Positions 55,545-64,000 of a stretch of DNA of 64,000 nt are shown piece after piece; within the stretch, counting starts at the first letter, position 1; every line of letters starts with the position of its first letter. Made by a program: the position numbers and the translations under genes. The DNA lies in the NCBI GenBank assembly GCA_033763735.1, contig JANRJY010000069.1, positions 73,653 to 137,652 on the forward strand, given 5' to 3'. This DNA is from JANRJY01 sp033763735 (lineage in GTDB: Bacteria > Bacteroidota > Bacteroidia > Cytophagales > UBA9547). The notes under the pieces were generated by a model that was not told the origin of the DNA, made no database searches, and saw only the letters and a program-made list of their open reading frames with translations.

Positions 55545-57416
55545 CACTTTTTTTATTAAATATTGGCTTAGATACCAGCGTTGAAAATTTAACAATGCCC
55601 ATATTATTGAAGGAGAATCTCCTGAATTTATTTTCCAAAAATCAGTTTTTAGTGTAATCAAAAAATTATAATTAAATATTCTTTGGTTTTGGATAAATTC
55701 TTTATTGAACACCCATTTTTCTAACATTTCATTCAATTCATTTTGTAAAAGATTTTTAACTGGAATTTCAAAGCCTTTTTTTGATCGGTTTAAGATTTCA
55801 GTTGGCAAAATATCCTTAAACGCATTTCTAAGAATATTTTTACCTTGAAAAAAATTGATTTTTGCATTTGAATTAAGGCTAAAACAATAATCTACCAATC
55901 TATAATCCAGAAATGGGTTCCGTATTTCTATACCATTTGCCATTGACATTGAATCAACTTTGAATAACATGTCATTTGCAAGTACAAGATTCATATCAGA
56001 TAAAAGTAAAGAATTTAGATTATTAAAATCTAAATGTTGCGTGTATTGCAGCTTTATTTTTTGATAGATAGAATTTCTAAAATATTCATTATCAAATAAT
56101 TGGTTCAATTTTTCTTCTTTCAAAAAGCCGCACCAATCCCAGTACCTTTCAGAAAATGAAAGCTTGCTGCCTGAGTAAAACTTTTTTAATTGTCTAAATA
56201 TGTTTTGGGCTGTAGCATCTCTCCCTTCTGAAGATATTAATTGAATTGGCGATAATAGAAAGGTTAGCTTTTTTAATTTCTGAATTCGATATTCAGCCAA
56301 TTGTTTGTTATAACCACCTAATAATTCATCGGCACCGTCACCTGAAAGCGCTACCTTTAATTTGGATGATGTTTTTTTTGATAGCAAGTAAAATGCTAGT
56401 GCTGAAGAATCGGCAAATGGCTCATCCAATACGGATTGCATTTCTTCAAAACCATGATACAAATCGGTATTGTTAAGAAGAATTGAGTTATGCATAGTGC
56501 CAAATTTTTTTGATACCATTTCAGCATATTTCGATTCATCATAAAAACTATGTTCATTATAACCGATATTAAAAGTCTCTAGGTCTCTTTTGTGTTTGGA
56601 AGCTACGGCTACAATTGCAGATGAATCAAGACCGCCACTTAAAAATGCTCCTACAGGGACATCCGCTTCTAGTCTTAATTGTATTGAACTTTCAAAAAGT
56701 TCCAAAAAATTGTTTTGATTTGAATTTCGGACATTTTGGTCAATAGAAATTGAATAATATTTTTGAATGGTAATAGATTCATTTTGTTTCAATAAATAGC
56801 ATCCGGGTTCAAGTTTTTTTATTTCATTATAAATGGTAAGTGGAGCAGGAATATAGTTGAGCCGAAAGTACAAATTCAATGCGTCTTTACTAATTGAGGA
56901 ATTTGATAGTAGAGGTTTAATTGCTTTTATTTCAGAAGCAAAATATAATTCATTGGTTTGTATGGAATAGACTAAGGGTTTAACGCCATACCTATCTCGA
57001 GCAATTAACAATTCATTTTTGTAGGTATCTATAAAGGCAAAAGCAAAAAATCCATTCAGTTTATTCAAACAACTAGGGCCTTCATTAATCAATAGATATA
57101 AAAGAACCTCCGTATCCGAATTCGAAACAAATGTAATTCCTTTATTTTCAAGTTGCCTTCTAAGTAATTTGTAGTTAAATATTTCGCCATTAAATACTAT
57201 CGCATATCTTTTTGAATTATCAAACATGGGTTGCATGGCGTTGTCAGATAAGTCAAGTATTGACAATCTGGTGTGACCAAGCAGAAAAGGATGTTTAATA
57301 TAATAATTTTGTTTGTCAGGACCTCGGTGCTTTAAGAGATTTACGCAATCGATAAATTTACTTCTTAAAGCTTCAGAATATGTATTGGGAAGAAATGCGC
57401 CTACTATTCCACACAT
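55542..57416 (-). CDS. asnB: Asparagine synthase (glutamine-hydrolysing)
   Basis: A 624-aa enzyme making asparagine from aspartate, glutamine and ATP, or amidating another acid in surface-sugar pathways. The N-terminal glutaminase domain begins MCGIVGAF with the catalytic Cys at residue 2, followed by LKHRGPD and FNGEIFNYKLL. The synthetase domain has the ATP loop GAFLSGGLDSSAI near residue 258 and SGDGADELLGGYNK near 355. It precedes gmd and fcl on the same strand, a place where AsnB-like enzymes often modify glycans, so a specialised role is possible. Confidence 0.93.
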   Translation of the reverse strand: MCGIVGAFLPNTYSEALRSKFIDCVNLLKHRGPDKQNYYIKHPFLLGHTRLSILDLSDNAMQPMFDNSKRYAIVFNGEIFNYKLLRRQLENKGITFVSNSDTEVLLYLLINEGPSCLNKLNGFFAFAFIDTYKNELLIARDRYGVKPLVYSIQTNELYFASEIKAIKPLLSNSSISKDALNLYFRLNYIPAPLTIYNEIKKLEPGCYLLKQNESITIQKYYSISIDQNVRNSNQNNFLELFESSIQLRLEADVPVGAFLSGGLDSSAIVAVASKHKRDLETFNIGYNEHSFYDESKYAEMVSKKFGTMHNSILLNNTDLYHGFEEMQSVLDEPFADSSALAFYLLSKKTSSKLKVALSGDGADELLGGYNKQLAEYRIQKLKKLTFLLSPIQLISSEGRDATAQNIFRQLKKFYSGSKLSFSERYWDWCGFLKEEKLNQLFDNEYFRNSIYQKIKLQYTQHLDFNNLNSLLLSDMNLVLANDMLFKVDSMSMANGIEIRNPFLDYRLVDYCFSLNSNAKINFFQGKNILRNAFKDILPTEILNRSKKGFEIPVKNLLQNELNEMLEKWVFNKEFIQNQRIFNYNFLITLKTDFWKINSGDSPSIIWALLNFQRWYLSQYLIKKV

Positions 57417-57449
57417 TTCCGCTTCAGTATATTATCAAATTAATAGAAA

Positions 57450-58253
57450 TTATTTCTTTTTATTGGAAGTTGGAGTTGCACTTTTAGTTGCAGCAGGAGG
57501 GTTAAGTTTTTGATTTACTAAAGTCAAATTGTTTTGCGCCAATACAAAATCTTGGGTAAGCTTCAAGGCTTCAGTAAAGCAAAATTGAGCTACTTTAAGT
57601 TCATTAACATCCATTGCCAACACGCCTTTTACATTAAGAGCTGCTGCTTTTAGTTTTACCCTTTGTTGTTGGTTGCGATTTCCAGTTCCGATATTGATTT
57701 CTTTATCAGAGGCATCTGGGGAGTTGATTAATTGATCAACAGAGGCACTACATTCTGCTACACGTTTCAAGTCATATTGTAATGTGGCAATCTGATATAA
57801 GTGAAAAATGCTTTTAGTTTTTCCATATAAAGTTTCATATGAAGCAAGTGCTTCTTTCGATAATCCCAAATTTTGTTCAGCAATAGCTTTTACTTCAAGA
57901 ATACCGTTATTGTTTGCATCTGTTTCAAGAATTTCTCTGCTAAGCAAAATGGCTTGTTGTAATTGACCCAGATTAATATATACATATGCAAGTGAATCTC
58001 TTAACGATTTTTTCTCGGGTTTCAATGCAATCATTTCATACAAGGCCTGTTTGGCAACATTTAAGTCACCGAACTTTAAGGCATCTTTTAGAATTTTTTC
58101 ATTAAGTACAAATAATTTGTCCTGATCTGTATAAGTAGTACTATTATTAGTATTTGTAGTTTGAGTGTTAGAATTTACATCTTTTTTTTGTGTAAATGCT
58201 TGTAATGCAATGCATAATATTATTGATGTAAAAAGGATTTTATTAGTTTTCAT
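57450..58253 (-). CDS. Exported TPR-repeat protein
   Basis: A 267-aa protein. The signal peptide spans residues 1-21 (cleavage near FTQ), followed by an Asn/Thr-rich linker (about 25-42). Residues about 45-240 are TPR-like helices (LRDSLAYVYINLGQLQQAILLSREILETDANN, LAQNNLTLVNQKL), and the end is Ala/Thr/Lys-rich. It probably acts as a periplasmic or lipoprotein-like scaffold, although no lipobox is present. It lies 33 bases before asnB on the same strand. Confidence 0.82.
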   Translation of the reverse strand: MKTNKILFTSIILCIALQAFTQKKDVNSNTQTTNTNNSTTYTDQDKLFVLNEKILKDALKFGDLNVAKQALYEMIALKPEKKSLRDSLAYVYINLGQLQQAILLSREILETDANNNGILEVKAIAEQNLGLSKEALASYETLYGKTKSIFHLYQIATLQYDLKRVAECSASVDQLINSPDASDKEINIGTGNRNQQQRVKLKAAALNVKGVLAMDVNELKVAQFCFTEALKLTQDFVLAQNNLTLVNQKLNPPAATKSATPTSNKKK

Positions 58254-58702
58254 ATATCTTTTTATATTTTCGGTCGTAAATATATATCTTTTTAAAATAT
58301 TTAGATAAAACTATAAATTTTATCACATTTTGACAGCTTTTAATGATTTTGATGGCATTGTTGATAAAGTTGATTTGCCCTTAAACGGAATATATTAGAA
58401 TATAGATATTTAAATGTAATATAGTATGTGTTATTACATTGATAAACTTAAAAATGAAACAAATTGGTTGATAAATATGATTAAATCGCAGAAATTGAAT
58501 TGTTTTGAAATGTAACAAAATCATTTAATTTATGCGCTTTTTTGTTTGAATTATAAAGTTACTTTAGGCTTTGAATTTGTATAAATGAAGGTTGATAAGT
58601 AAAAGTTAAGGTTGATTTTAAGACCAAAACGATAGCAATTTAGAAAGAACTAATACTTTTTTAACATTAAGTTGTTGAAAAGCAGTTACTTAAAATGAAA
58701 AT
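58254..58702. other. AT-rich intergenic region without genes
   Basis: A 449-base gap between the divergent TPR and fibre-protein genes. It is strongly AT-rich. I see no frame with coding character, no RNA gene, no strong hairpin and no perfect TAnnTTTG element. It must hold the promoters for both neighbours. Confidence 0.5.
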
Positions 58703-61700
58703 ATGAAAAGAATTTTACGCTTCTTAATACTCTTGCTTTTGCTAGTTGGAGTTGCAATAGCACAACAAGTACCTGGGGGTTTTAATTATCAGTCAATAGT
58801 AAGGGATGCAATTGGACTTCCTGTTGTGAATTCAAATGTTAACTTAAGAATATCAATCATTCAAGGAAACGTAGCAGGTCCAACTGTTTATCAGGAAACT
58901 CAAAATGCTATAACTAACCAATTTGGATTAGTTAATTTGGTAATAGGTAAGGGAACTTCAACTAATGTTACTTCGATTACGGGTATCACCTCAATCAACT
59001 GGTCTAGTGCTGACTATTTTATTCAAGTAGAAGTTAATGTGGCTGGTTCTTGGGTAAGCTTGGGCATTACACAATTTCAAAGTGTTCCATATTCATTGTT
59101 ATCTGGAAACACTTTACGCTTACAAGGGTATCCTGTGAGCCCCAACACTCCTAGTTTGAATCAATTACTATTGTTTGATGGTACACAGTGGTATCCAGGT
59201 AATATTGCAGGTGCCAATGGTGGTACAATGGTTTCGGTTTCTGGGTTAGGACCCATAACTATATTAGGAACCGCAACTTTGGATCCACAAATAGCTATTT
59301 TACAATCAAGTGCAACCTCAGATGGTTATCTATCTAGCAATGATTGGGGAATATTTAATAGCAAACTTGGTACAGGAACCGGATTTTTAGGCAATATAGC
59401 TGGAACTTACGATGCTATCACTGTTACTGGTATACAAGGAGTTAGTGTGTCTTCAACTACGCCAACCAATGGACAAGTTTTGCAATATAACTTAGGTATT
59501 AACCAATGGGTACCATCTCCTTTTCCAGCGAATGTATGGACCACTACCGGAAACGATATTTACAACTTAAACACTGGCAATACCGGAATAGGAACCTCAT
59601 CGGCAAACGAAAAATTAACTGTTTTTGGAAATATTAGTGCTACAGGAACCGGTTTTTTTTCTAATGCAGTTTTGTCTGGCAATGCCCAAATGGCTTCTGC
59701 CAATGTTTCAGGAACAAGTACTTTATCTAATACCAGAACTACCAATTTAACCATAAGTGGCATCGGAACCGGTTTTTTAACTGTAGACGGAGTTGGTAAT
59801 GTTGGTTCTGTTGCATCTGCTACAAATTTGTCGACCTCGTCTGCAGGTGTTAATATTTCAGGCTCAAATATCAATATTGCAACACAAGATGGCATAATCG
59901 CGGCACCCGGATTGCTATCAGCAGTTGATTATAATAATTTTGTCAATAAAATAAATAATACAACTTCACCCGGTACAGCTGATATTGCCGGTAATTATGC
60001 AAATGGCTTTACAGTAGTAGGTATTGGCAATAGGACTTTAGCGATTAATTCTATAATTGCGGGACAAGTTTTGAGTTTTAATGGTACTAATTTTGTGCCG
60101 GGCACTGTTCCTGTCTATACCTCACAAATCACTTCTATAGTTGGTATCAATGGAGCCACAGTATCGGGCACTGATTTGACAGGGTTTACTATTGATGGAC
60201 AAAATCTTGCGGCAGGTTCTAATATTACAATAACAGGAAACACAATCAATGCTAATGCTCCTACGCCTTTAACTTCAATTACCGGAGTTGGAGTAACTGT
60301 AAGCGGAGGTAATAATAGTTATACGATTACTGGTTCGGTTTTTACTTCCCAAATTACTTCTATAGTTGGTATCAATGGAGCTACAGTATCGGGCACCGAT
60401 TTGACAGGGTTTACTATTGATGGACAAAATTTAACGGCAGGATCAAATATTACTATTACGGGAAATACAATCAATGCTCCTTCTCCAACCGGATTAACAT
60501 CCATTATTGGAGTGGGATCTGTTTCTGTAAGCGGAAGTAATAATGATTTTACAATTACTGGTCCTGTATTTGCATCCCAAATCACTTCAATAACCGGCAT
60601 CAACGGAGCCACGGTAACGGGTACAGATTTGACAGGTTATACTATTGATGGGCAAAATTTAACGGCAGGTTCAAATGTTACCATTACTGGTGGAATCATT
60701 AATGCCTCTGCACCAACAGCATTAACTTCATTGACAGGAATAGGGGTGAGCATTTCTGGCACAAACAATGATTTTACAATTACAGGACCCGTTATGGCAA
60801 CCTATACTGGTGATAATATAACTACCACATTGACAGGTACATTTCCTAATTTTACAATAAGTGGCATTTCTCAAGGATCAAACTTTGCTTCACTTACAGG
60901 TGTAAATGTAACCATAACAGGACCTCGTGGAACACCAACTATTACCGGTTATAATTATGTAGCAGGTGCCGGAATTGCATTGACATCAACTGGGACTGAT
61001 ATTACTATTATTAACTCAGCAAGCTTAGTTGGGGATGGAATTACAACATCTGTAGTTGGATTAAACAGTAATTACACCGTATTTGGTATTAATGGAACAA
61101 ATAATCAGTGGACTACATCAGGAAACAATATTTACTATAATAAAGGATATGTAGGCATTGGAAATTCAAATCCTTTGGTTCAATTACATATCAATTCTTC
61201 CGCTACCGGAGTGGCATCATTTATTACTTCCGCCAATAGCGACAATAGTATGTTTGCCAATTTATATTCAGGTCGTGTCGGATATACTTTTCCAGGAATA
61301 GGATTTTCCGCAAATTCAGGTGGTTTTGGATTTGGTACACTTACTTCACCATCAAATGAAGCTTCATATGTAAACTTGATGCTTTTATCAAATACTGGTA
61401 ATTTAGGTATTGGTACAATGATTCCAAACCAAAGGCTAACTGTTGAAGGAAATGCATCCGTTACTGGTAATATATTTGCAAACAACAATGTAATTATAAA
61501 TGCAGGACTATCAGCTCAAAACGTAAGTGTTACTAGCGGAATATTTACCAACAATTTGTCCGTTACAGGAATTGCAGCTCTGGATGCAACTTTTTTACAA
61601 AAAGTAACTTTTGCTGGATTAAATGCTGGTTTTTTAACTGTGGATGGCTTTGGAAACCTAACTACTACCTCTTTAAATATTCTTAATAGTCAATGGATAA

Positions 61701-62614
61701 CTACAGGTACCGGAGTTTTCTATCCTGCACAGGTGGGTATTAATGGATATGATGCATCTGTGGGAAGTGTTCAGTTAGGAATAATAGCTCCACCAGGAAC
61801 TACACCTATTAATATACAAAATGGTTCAGGAGTGAATATTTTTAACTTTGCCGCTTCAGGTACTGAACGCACTATCAATTTATATAAAAATACTGGAGAT
61901 ATTGATGTTCAAATTCATGGAGGATTAGGTTCGCTACCTACCTATTTTAATGCACCCGGTAATTTTGGAATTGGAACAACTACTCCTGGTCAAAAATTCA
62001 CAGTTCAAGGAAATTCATCTATTTCGGGTATAAGTTACTTCGGTTCAATAATTGGTAACAACTTAATAGGTGCTCCTGCAGGAAGCGTGCTTACAGTGGA
62101 TGGCACTACTGGGTTAATTGGTTATTCGATTCCATCAATTGGGACACAACAATGGCAAAATGCAACTTCATCATCGTTGTTTACAAATAGCTTTGTAGGT
62201 ATAGGCACAAATACACTTACTGGAGGCAATACCAAACTTAAAGTGCAAGGCGATATTTCAGGAGGCGGCATGGTGCTTGCATCACAGTCATTTGTTAATG
62301 AACTATCAACTGATCAAACGACATTATTGGAAATAATTAGAGTGCCAGTATATATTCCTGAAGGCACTAATACTTTAAGAGGAACAATGATTGCTTATTT
62401 ATCTTCAATTGGTTCTGGGGAAATTGATTTCTTTATTGCTGGTGCAATATCTACACCATTAGTAATTACCAATACTGCCTCTGCACTTTCCTCAGAGATA
62501 TTAGTCAATACCAACAACCTATCTGGATGGCAAGAATTAGTGATTCGTGCTCGAAGAAGTGTCAATCCAGGTACCATTACCGTAAGAGCATTTTCAATTT
62601 CAATAAAAGATTAG
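58703..62614 (+). CDS. Large repetitive fibre-like surface protein
   Basis: A 1303-aa exported protein with a signal peptide (residues 1-21). The N-terminal domain (GGFNYQSIVRDAIGLPVVNSN...IGKG) is a familiar start of Bacteroidota surface proteins. Most of the rest is low-complexity beta sequence rich in Gly, Thr, Asn, Ser and Ile. It includes three close copies of a 75-aa unit (ITSIVGINGATVSGTDLTG, about residues 474-670) and several GIGT..P..KL.V.GN phage-tail-fibre-like motifs. The last 110 residues form a compact, repeat-free domain (ELSTDQTTLLEIIRVPVYIP). There is no T9SS sorting domain. Adhesion is inferred. Confidence 0.8.
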   Translation: MKRILRFLILLLLLVGVAIAQQVPGGFNYQSIVRDAIGLPVVNSNVNLRISIIQGNVAGPTVYQETQNAITNQFGLVNLVIGKGTSTNVTSITGITSINWSSADYFIQVEVNVAGSWVSLGITQFQSVPYSLLSGNTLRLQGYPVSPNTPSLNQLLLFDGTQWYPGNIAGANGGTMVSVSGLGPITILGTATLDPQIAILQSSATSDGYLSSNDWGIFNSKLGTGTGFLGNIAGTYDAITVTGIQGVSVSSTTPTNGQVLQYNLGINQWVPSPFPANVWTTTGNDIYNLNTGNTGIGTSSANEKLTVFGNISATGTGFFSNAVLSGNAQMASANVSGTSTLSNTRTTNLTISGIGTGFLTVDGVGNVGSVASATNLSTSSAGVNISGSNINIATQDGIIAAPGLLSAVDYNNFVNKINNTTSPGTADIAGNYANGFTVVGIGNRTLAINSIIAGQVLSFNGTNFVPGTVPVYTSQITSIVGINGATVSGTDLTGFTIDGQNLAAGSNITITGNTINANAPTPLTSITGVGVTVSGGNNSYTITGSVFTSQITSIVGINGATVSGTDLTGFTIDGQNLTAGSNITITGNTINAPSPTGLTSIIGVGSVSVSGSNNDFTITGPVFASQITSITGINGATVTGTDLTGYTIDGQNLTAGSNVTITGGIINASAPTALTSLTGIGVSISGTNNDFTITGPVMATYTGDNITTTLTGTFPNFTISGISQGSNFASLTGVNVTITGPRGTPTITGYNYVAGAGIALTSTGTDITIINSASLVGDGITTSVVGLNSNYTVFGINGTNNQWTTSGNNIYYNKGYVGIGNSNPLVQLHINSSATGVASFITSANSDNSMFANLYSGRVGYTFPGIGFSANSGGFGFGTLTSPSNEASYVNLMLLSNTGNLGIGTMIPNQRLTVEGNASVTGNIFANNNVIINAGLSAQNVSVTSGIFTNNLSVTGIAALDATFLQKVTFAGLNAGFLTVDGFGNLTTTSLNILNSQWITTGTGVFYPAQVGINGYDASVGSVQLGIIAPPGTTPINIQNGSGVNIFNFAASGTERTINLYKNTGDIDVQIHGGLGSLPTYFNAPGNFGIGTTTPGQKFTVQGNSSISGISYFGSIIGNNLIGAPAGSVLTVDGTTGLIGYSIPSIGTQQWQNATSSSLFTNSFVGIGTNTLTGGNTKLKVQGDISGGGMVLASQSFVNELSTDQTTLLEIIRVPVYIPEGTNTLRGTMIAYLSSIGSGEIDFFIAGAISTPLVITNTASALSSEILVNTNNLSGWQELVIRARRSVNPGTITVRAFSISIKD
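60120..60720 (+). repeat. Three 226-229-bp tandem repeats in the fibre gene
   Basis: Copies begin near 60121, 60347 and 60576, each starting CAAATYACTTC and encoding SIVGINGATVSGTDLTG-like sequence followed by TIDGQNLTAGSNITITG. Copies 1 and 2 are the most alike. Confidence 0.8.
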
Positions 62615-62665
62615 CATAAATAAAACATAGTTTAAAAAATAAATACACATTCAATTAATCCAAAT

Positions 62666-64000
62666 ATGAAAAAAACAGTACTATTAACACGCTGGATGGT
62701 TATCGCAAGTATTGCGCTTATTAGTTATAACACCCAAGCTCAACGCTCACAGGGAATTGGAACCAATAATCCAAATCCAAAGGCAGTGTTAGATTTGAAT
62801 GCCTCATGGCTGGGTACCAATCCACAAGGGTTTTTGCCTCCAGCTTTGAGTACAGCCAATAGAACAACAACTTTAGGTCCAACTTTAACTGCAGCGGATA
62901 ATGGTTTAATCGTTTACGATAATCAAATCAATGCATATTTCTATTGGAATGGAGCTACCTGGGTTCAAATAGCTGATGCAACATCGGGTTGGGTGGCATC
63001 TGGTGGTAATCTATATTTTCTTACAGGTAATGTTGGAATTGGTACATCCACCCCTAATGAAAAATTCACTTTAGTAGGCAATGCAAGCGTGGTTGGAACT
63101 TCATTTTTGCAAAACACTTATGTGAGTGGATTGACACTAACAGGTCCAAGTCTTCAAAATGGCATACTTTCTGTAACAGGTACTGGTGAAGTAGTTACTG
63201 TTTCTGCATCAGCCTTTAGCCAATGGTCAACTAATGGTACTACAATTTCATACAACGGGGGTAACGTTGGAATTGGTGTAACAAATCCGGCAAATGCTAC
63301 ATTGGAAATTTTAGGTACATTGAGTGCATCTGGAATAGGATATTTAAATGGCTTTGTTAATACATCTTTTTCTAATTTGGGTAATACAACCATATCGGGA
63401 GGTGCATCTATTACAGGGCTTTCTGCAATGCAAAGTGCACGAATCGAAGGCTTAAGCAATGGCGTATTAAGTGTAGATGGAGCAGGAAATGTAGTTTTGG
63501 CACCAAGTTCAGGCACCACCTACACTTCAATATTAGGAGTAAATGGCATTGTAGCCACTGGTAATGGTACAGGAGAAGTAACCATTACAGGGTATCAATG
63601 GACAACAGTAGGAGGAAATTTAGTGTACGATGGAGGAAGTAGTATATCCGGAATTGGTCAGGTTAATGGGTTGATTAATAGTGGATTTGCAAATTTGGGC
63701 AATACCACCATCACAGGTGGGGCATCTATCACTGGATTAGCGGCCATGCAAAGTGCACGAATCGAAAGCTTAAGCAATGGTGTATTAAGTGTTGATGGCG
63801 TAGGAAATATAATTACCACACCGGCAGTATTCAGCCAATGGAATACCAATGGCACAACCATATCCTATAACACAGGTAATGTAGGTATAGGAGTGACGAG
63901 CCCAACCAATGCAGCATTAGAAATATTAGGAAATTTAAGTGCATCAGGTATAGGCTATTTGAATAGCATAATCAGCACAGGAGTAGCCAACTTGGGTAGT
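62666..64000 (+). CDS. Second fibre-like surface protein (3' end beyond window)
   Basis: The reading frame starts at ATG 62666, 51 bases after the first fibre gene, and is open to the window end (445 codons). A signal peptide (about residues 1-29, cleavage near TQAQ) is followed by IGTNNPNPKAVLDLNAS and DNGLIVYDNQINAYFYWNGATWVQI, the opening found in many Bacteroidota fibre proteins. Then come Gly/Asn/Ser-rich repeats with GNVGIGVTNPANATLEILG, FSNLGNTTISGGASITGL and AMQSARIEGLSNGVLSVDG. It is a paralogue in style of the gene before it and likely co-transcribed. Whether it has a sorting domain cannot be seen. Confidence 0.82.
   Translation, partial: MKKTVLLTRWMVIASIALISYNTQAQRSQGIGTNNPNPKAVLDLNASWLGTNPQGFLPPALSTANRTTTLGPTLTAADNGLIVYDNQINAYFYWNGATWVQIADATSGWVASGGNLYFLTGNVGIGTSTPNEKFTLVGNASVVGTSFLQNTYVSGLTLTGPSLQNGILSVTGTGEVVTVSASAFSQWSTNGTTISYNGGNVGIGVTNPANATLEILGTLSASGIGYLNGFVNTSFSNLGNTTISGGASITGLSAMQSARIEGLSNGVLSVDGAGNVVLAPSSGTTYTSILGVNGIVATGNGTGEVTITGYQWTTVGGNLVYDGGSSISGIGQVNGLINSGFANLGNTTITGGASITGLAAMQSARIESLSNGVLSVDGVGNIITTPAVFSQWNTNGTTISYNTGNVGIGVTSPTNAALEILGNLSASGIGYLNSIISTGVANLGS
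63200..64000 (+). repeat. Long direct repeats in the second fibre gene
   Basis: The block holding GCAAAGTGCACGAATCGAA occurs near 63430 and again near 63748 (about 319 bases apart), and the FSQW.TNGTTISYN block recurs about 612 bases apart (from about 63220 and 63832). Repeats continue past the window end. Confidence 0.75.

Overview
The window is low-GC DNA from a member of the Bacteroidota. Three kinds of evidence support this. First, many secreted proteins end in a type IX secretion system (T9SS) type A sorting domain (YPNPT...G.Y.VK pattern). Second, several intergenic regions carry the phylum's promoter motif TAnnTTTG, and no purine-rich Shine-Dalgarno sites stand out. Third, the gene set is typical of the phylum (DUF6089 proteins, paired OmpH/Skp genes, a PD40-OmpA protein, LytTR signalling). 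The genus cannot be read from the sequence. No rRNA, tRNA, CRISPR array or prophage was seen.

Layout. 1-7457 (minus): envelope and housekeeping cluster of alpha/beta hydrolase, CBS protein, nadK, two DUF6089 barrels, uppS and bamA (cut by the window edge). 7617-13731 (plus): proB, proA, a TMEM220-like protein, two ompH/skp genes, LD-carboxypeptidase and a GT2 glycosyltransferase. 13939-18510 (minus): giant SBBP/Ig-like T9SS cargo. 18686-20700 (plus): LytS/LytTR-type two-component system. 20686-29489 (minus): a duplicated region holding a remnant of a membrane-protein gene, one intact and one nonsense-interrupted BspA-type surface protein, the intact membrane-protein gene and its Crp/Fnr regulator. 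29592-29964: a BrnT-type toxin with a small partner. 29986-33856: cysC, floA, rfbA, a 59-aa membrane protein and a MoxR ATPase. 33880-37517: sppA, a 40-aa membrane protein, DUF721, a methyltransferase and apaG. 37734-42780 (plus): a PorE-like PD40/CRD/OmpA protein and two unknown exported or membrane proteins. 42795-43469: a REP-associated transposase flanked by two inverted REP-like hairpins. 43558-44700: an AAA ATPase under a 4 x 15-bp operator-like array. 44836-51047: methyltransferase, LptF/G permease, START-like protein, ribokinase and Lon. 51130-57416 (minus): asnB, gmd, fcl and a VCBS T9SS cargo in one tight run. 57450-58253: TPR protein. 58703-64000 (plus): two large repetitive fibre-like surface proteins, the second cut by the window end.

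Much of the window serves the cell envelope: undecaprenyl lipid carrier synthesis, barrel assembly, periplasmic chaperones, lipopolysaccharide transport, activated sugars (dTDP-glucose, GDP-fucose) and secreted adhesin-like proteins. The most notable unexplained structures are the 15-bp tandem dyad array that overlaps the ATPase promoter, the in-frame stop splitting a BspA protein from its secretion signal, the decayed second copy of the Crp-linked membrane protein, the REP-flanked transposase, and two very small membrane-protein genes.
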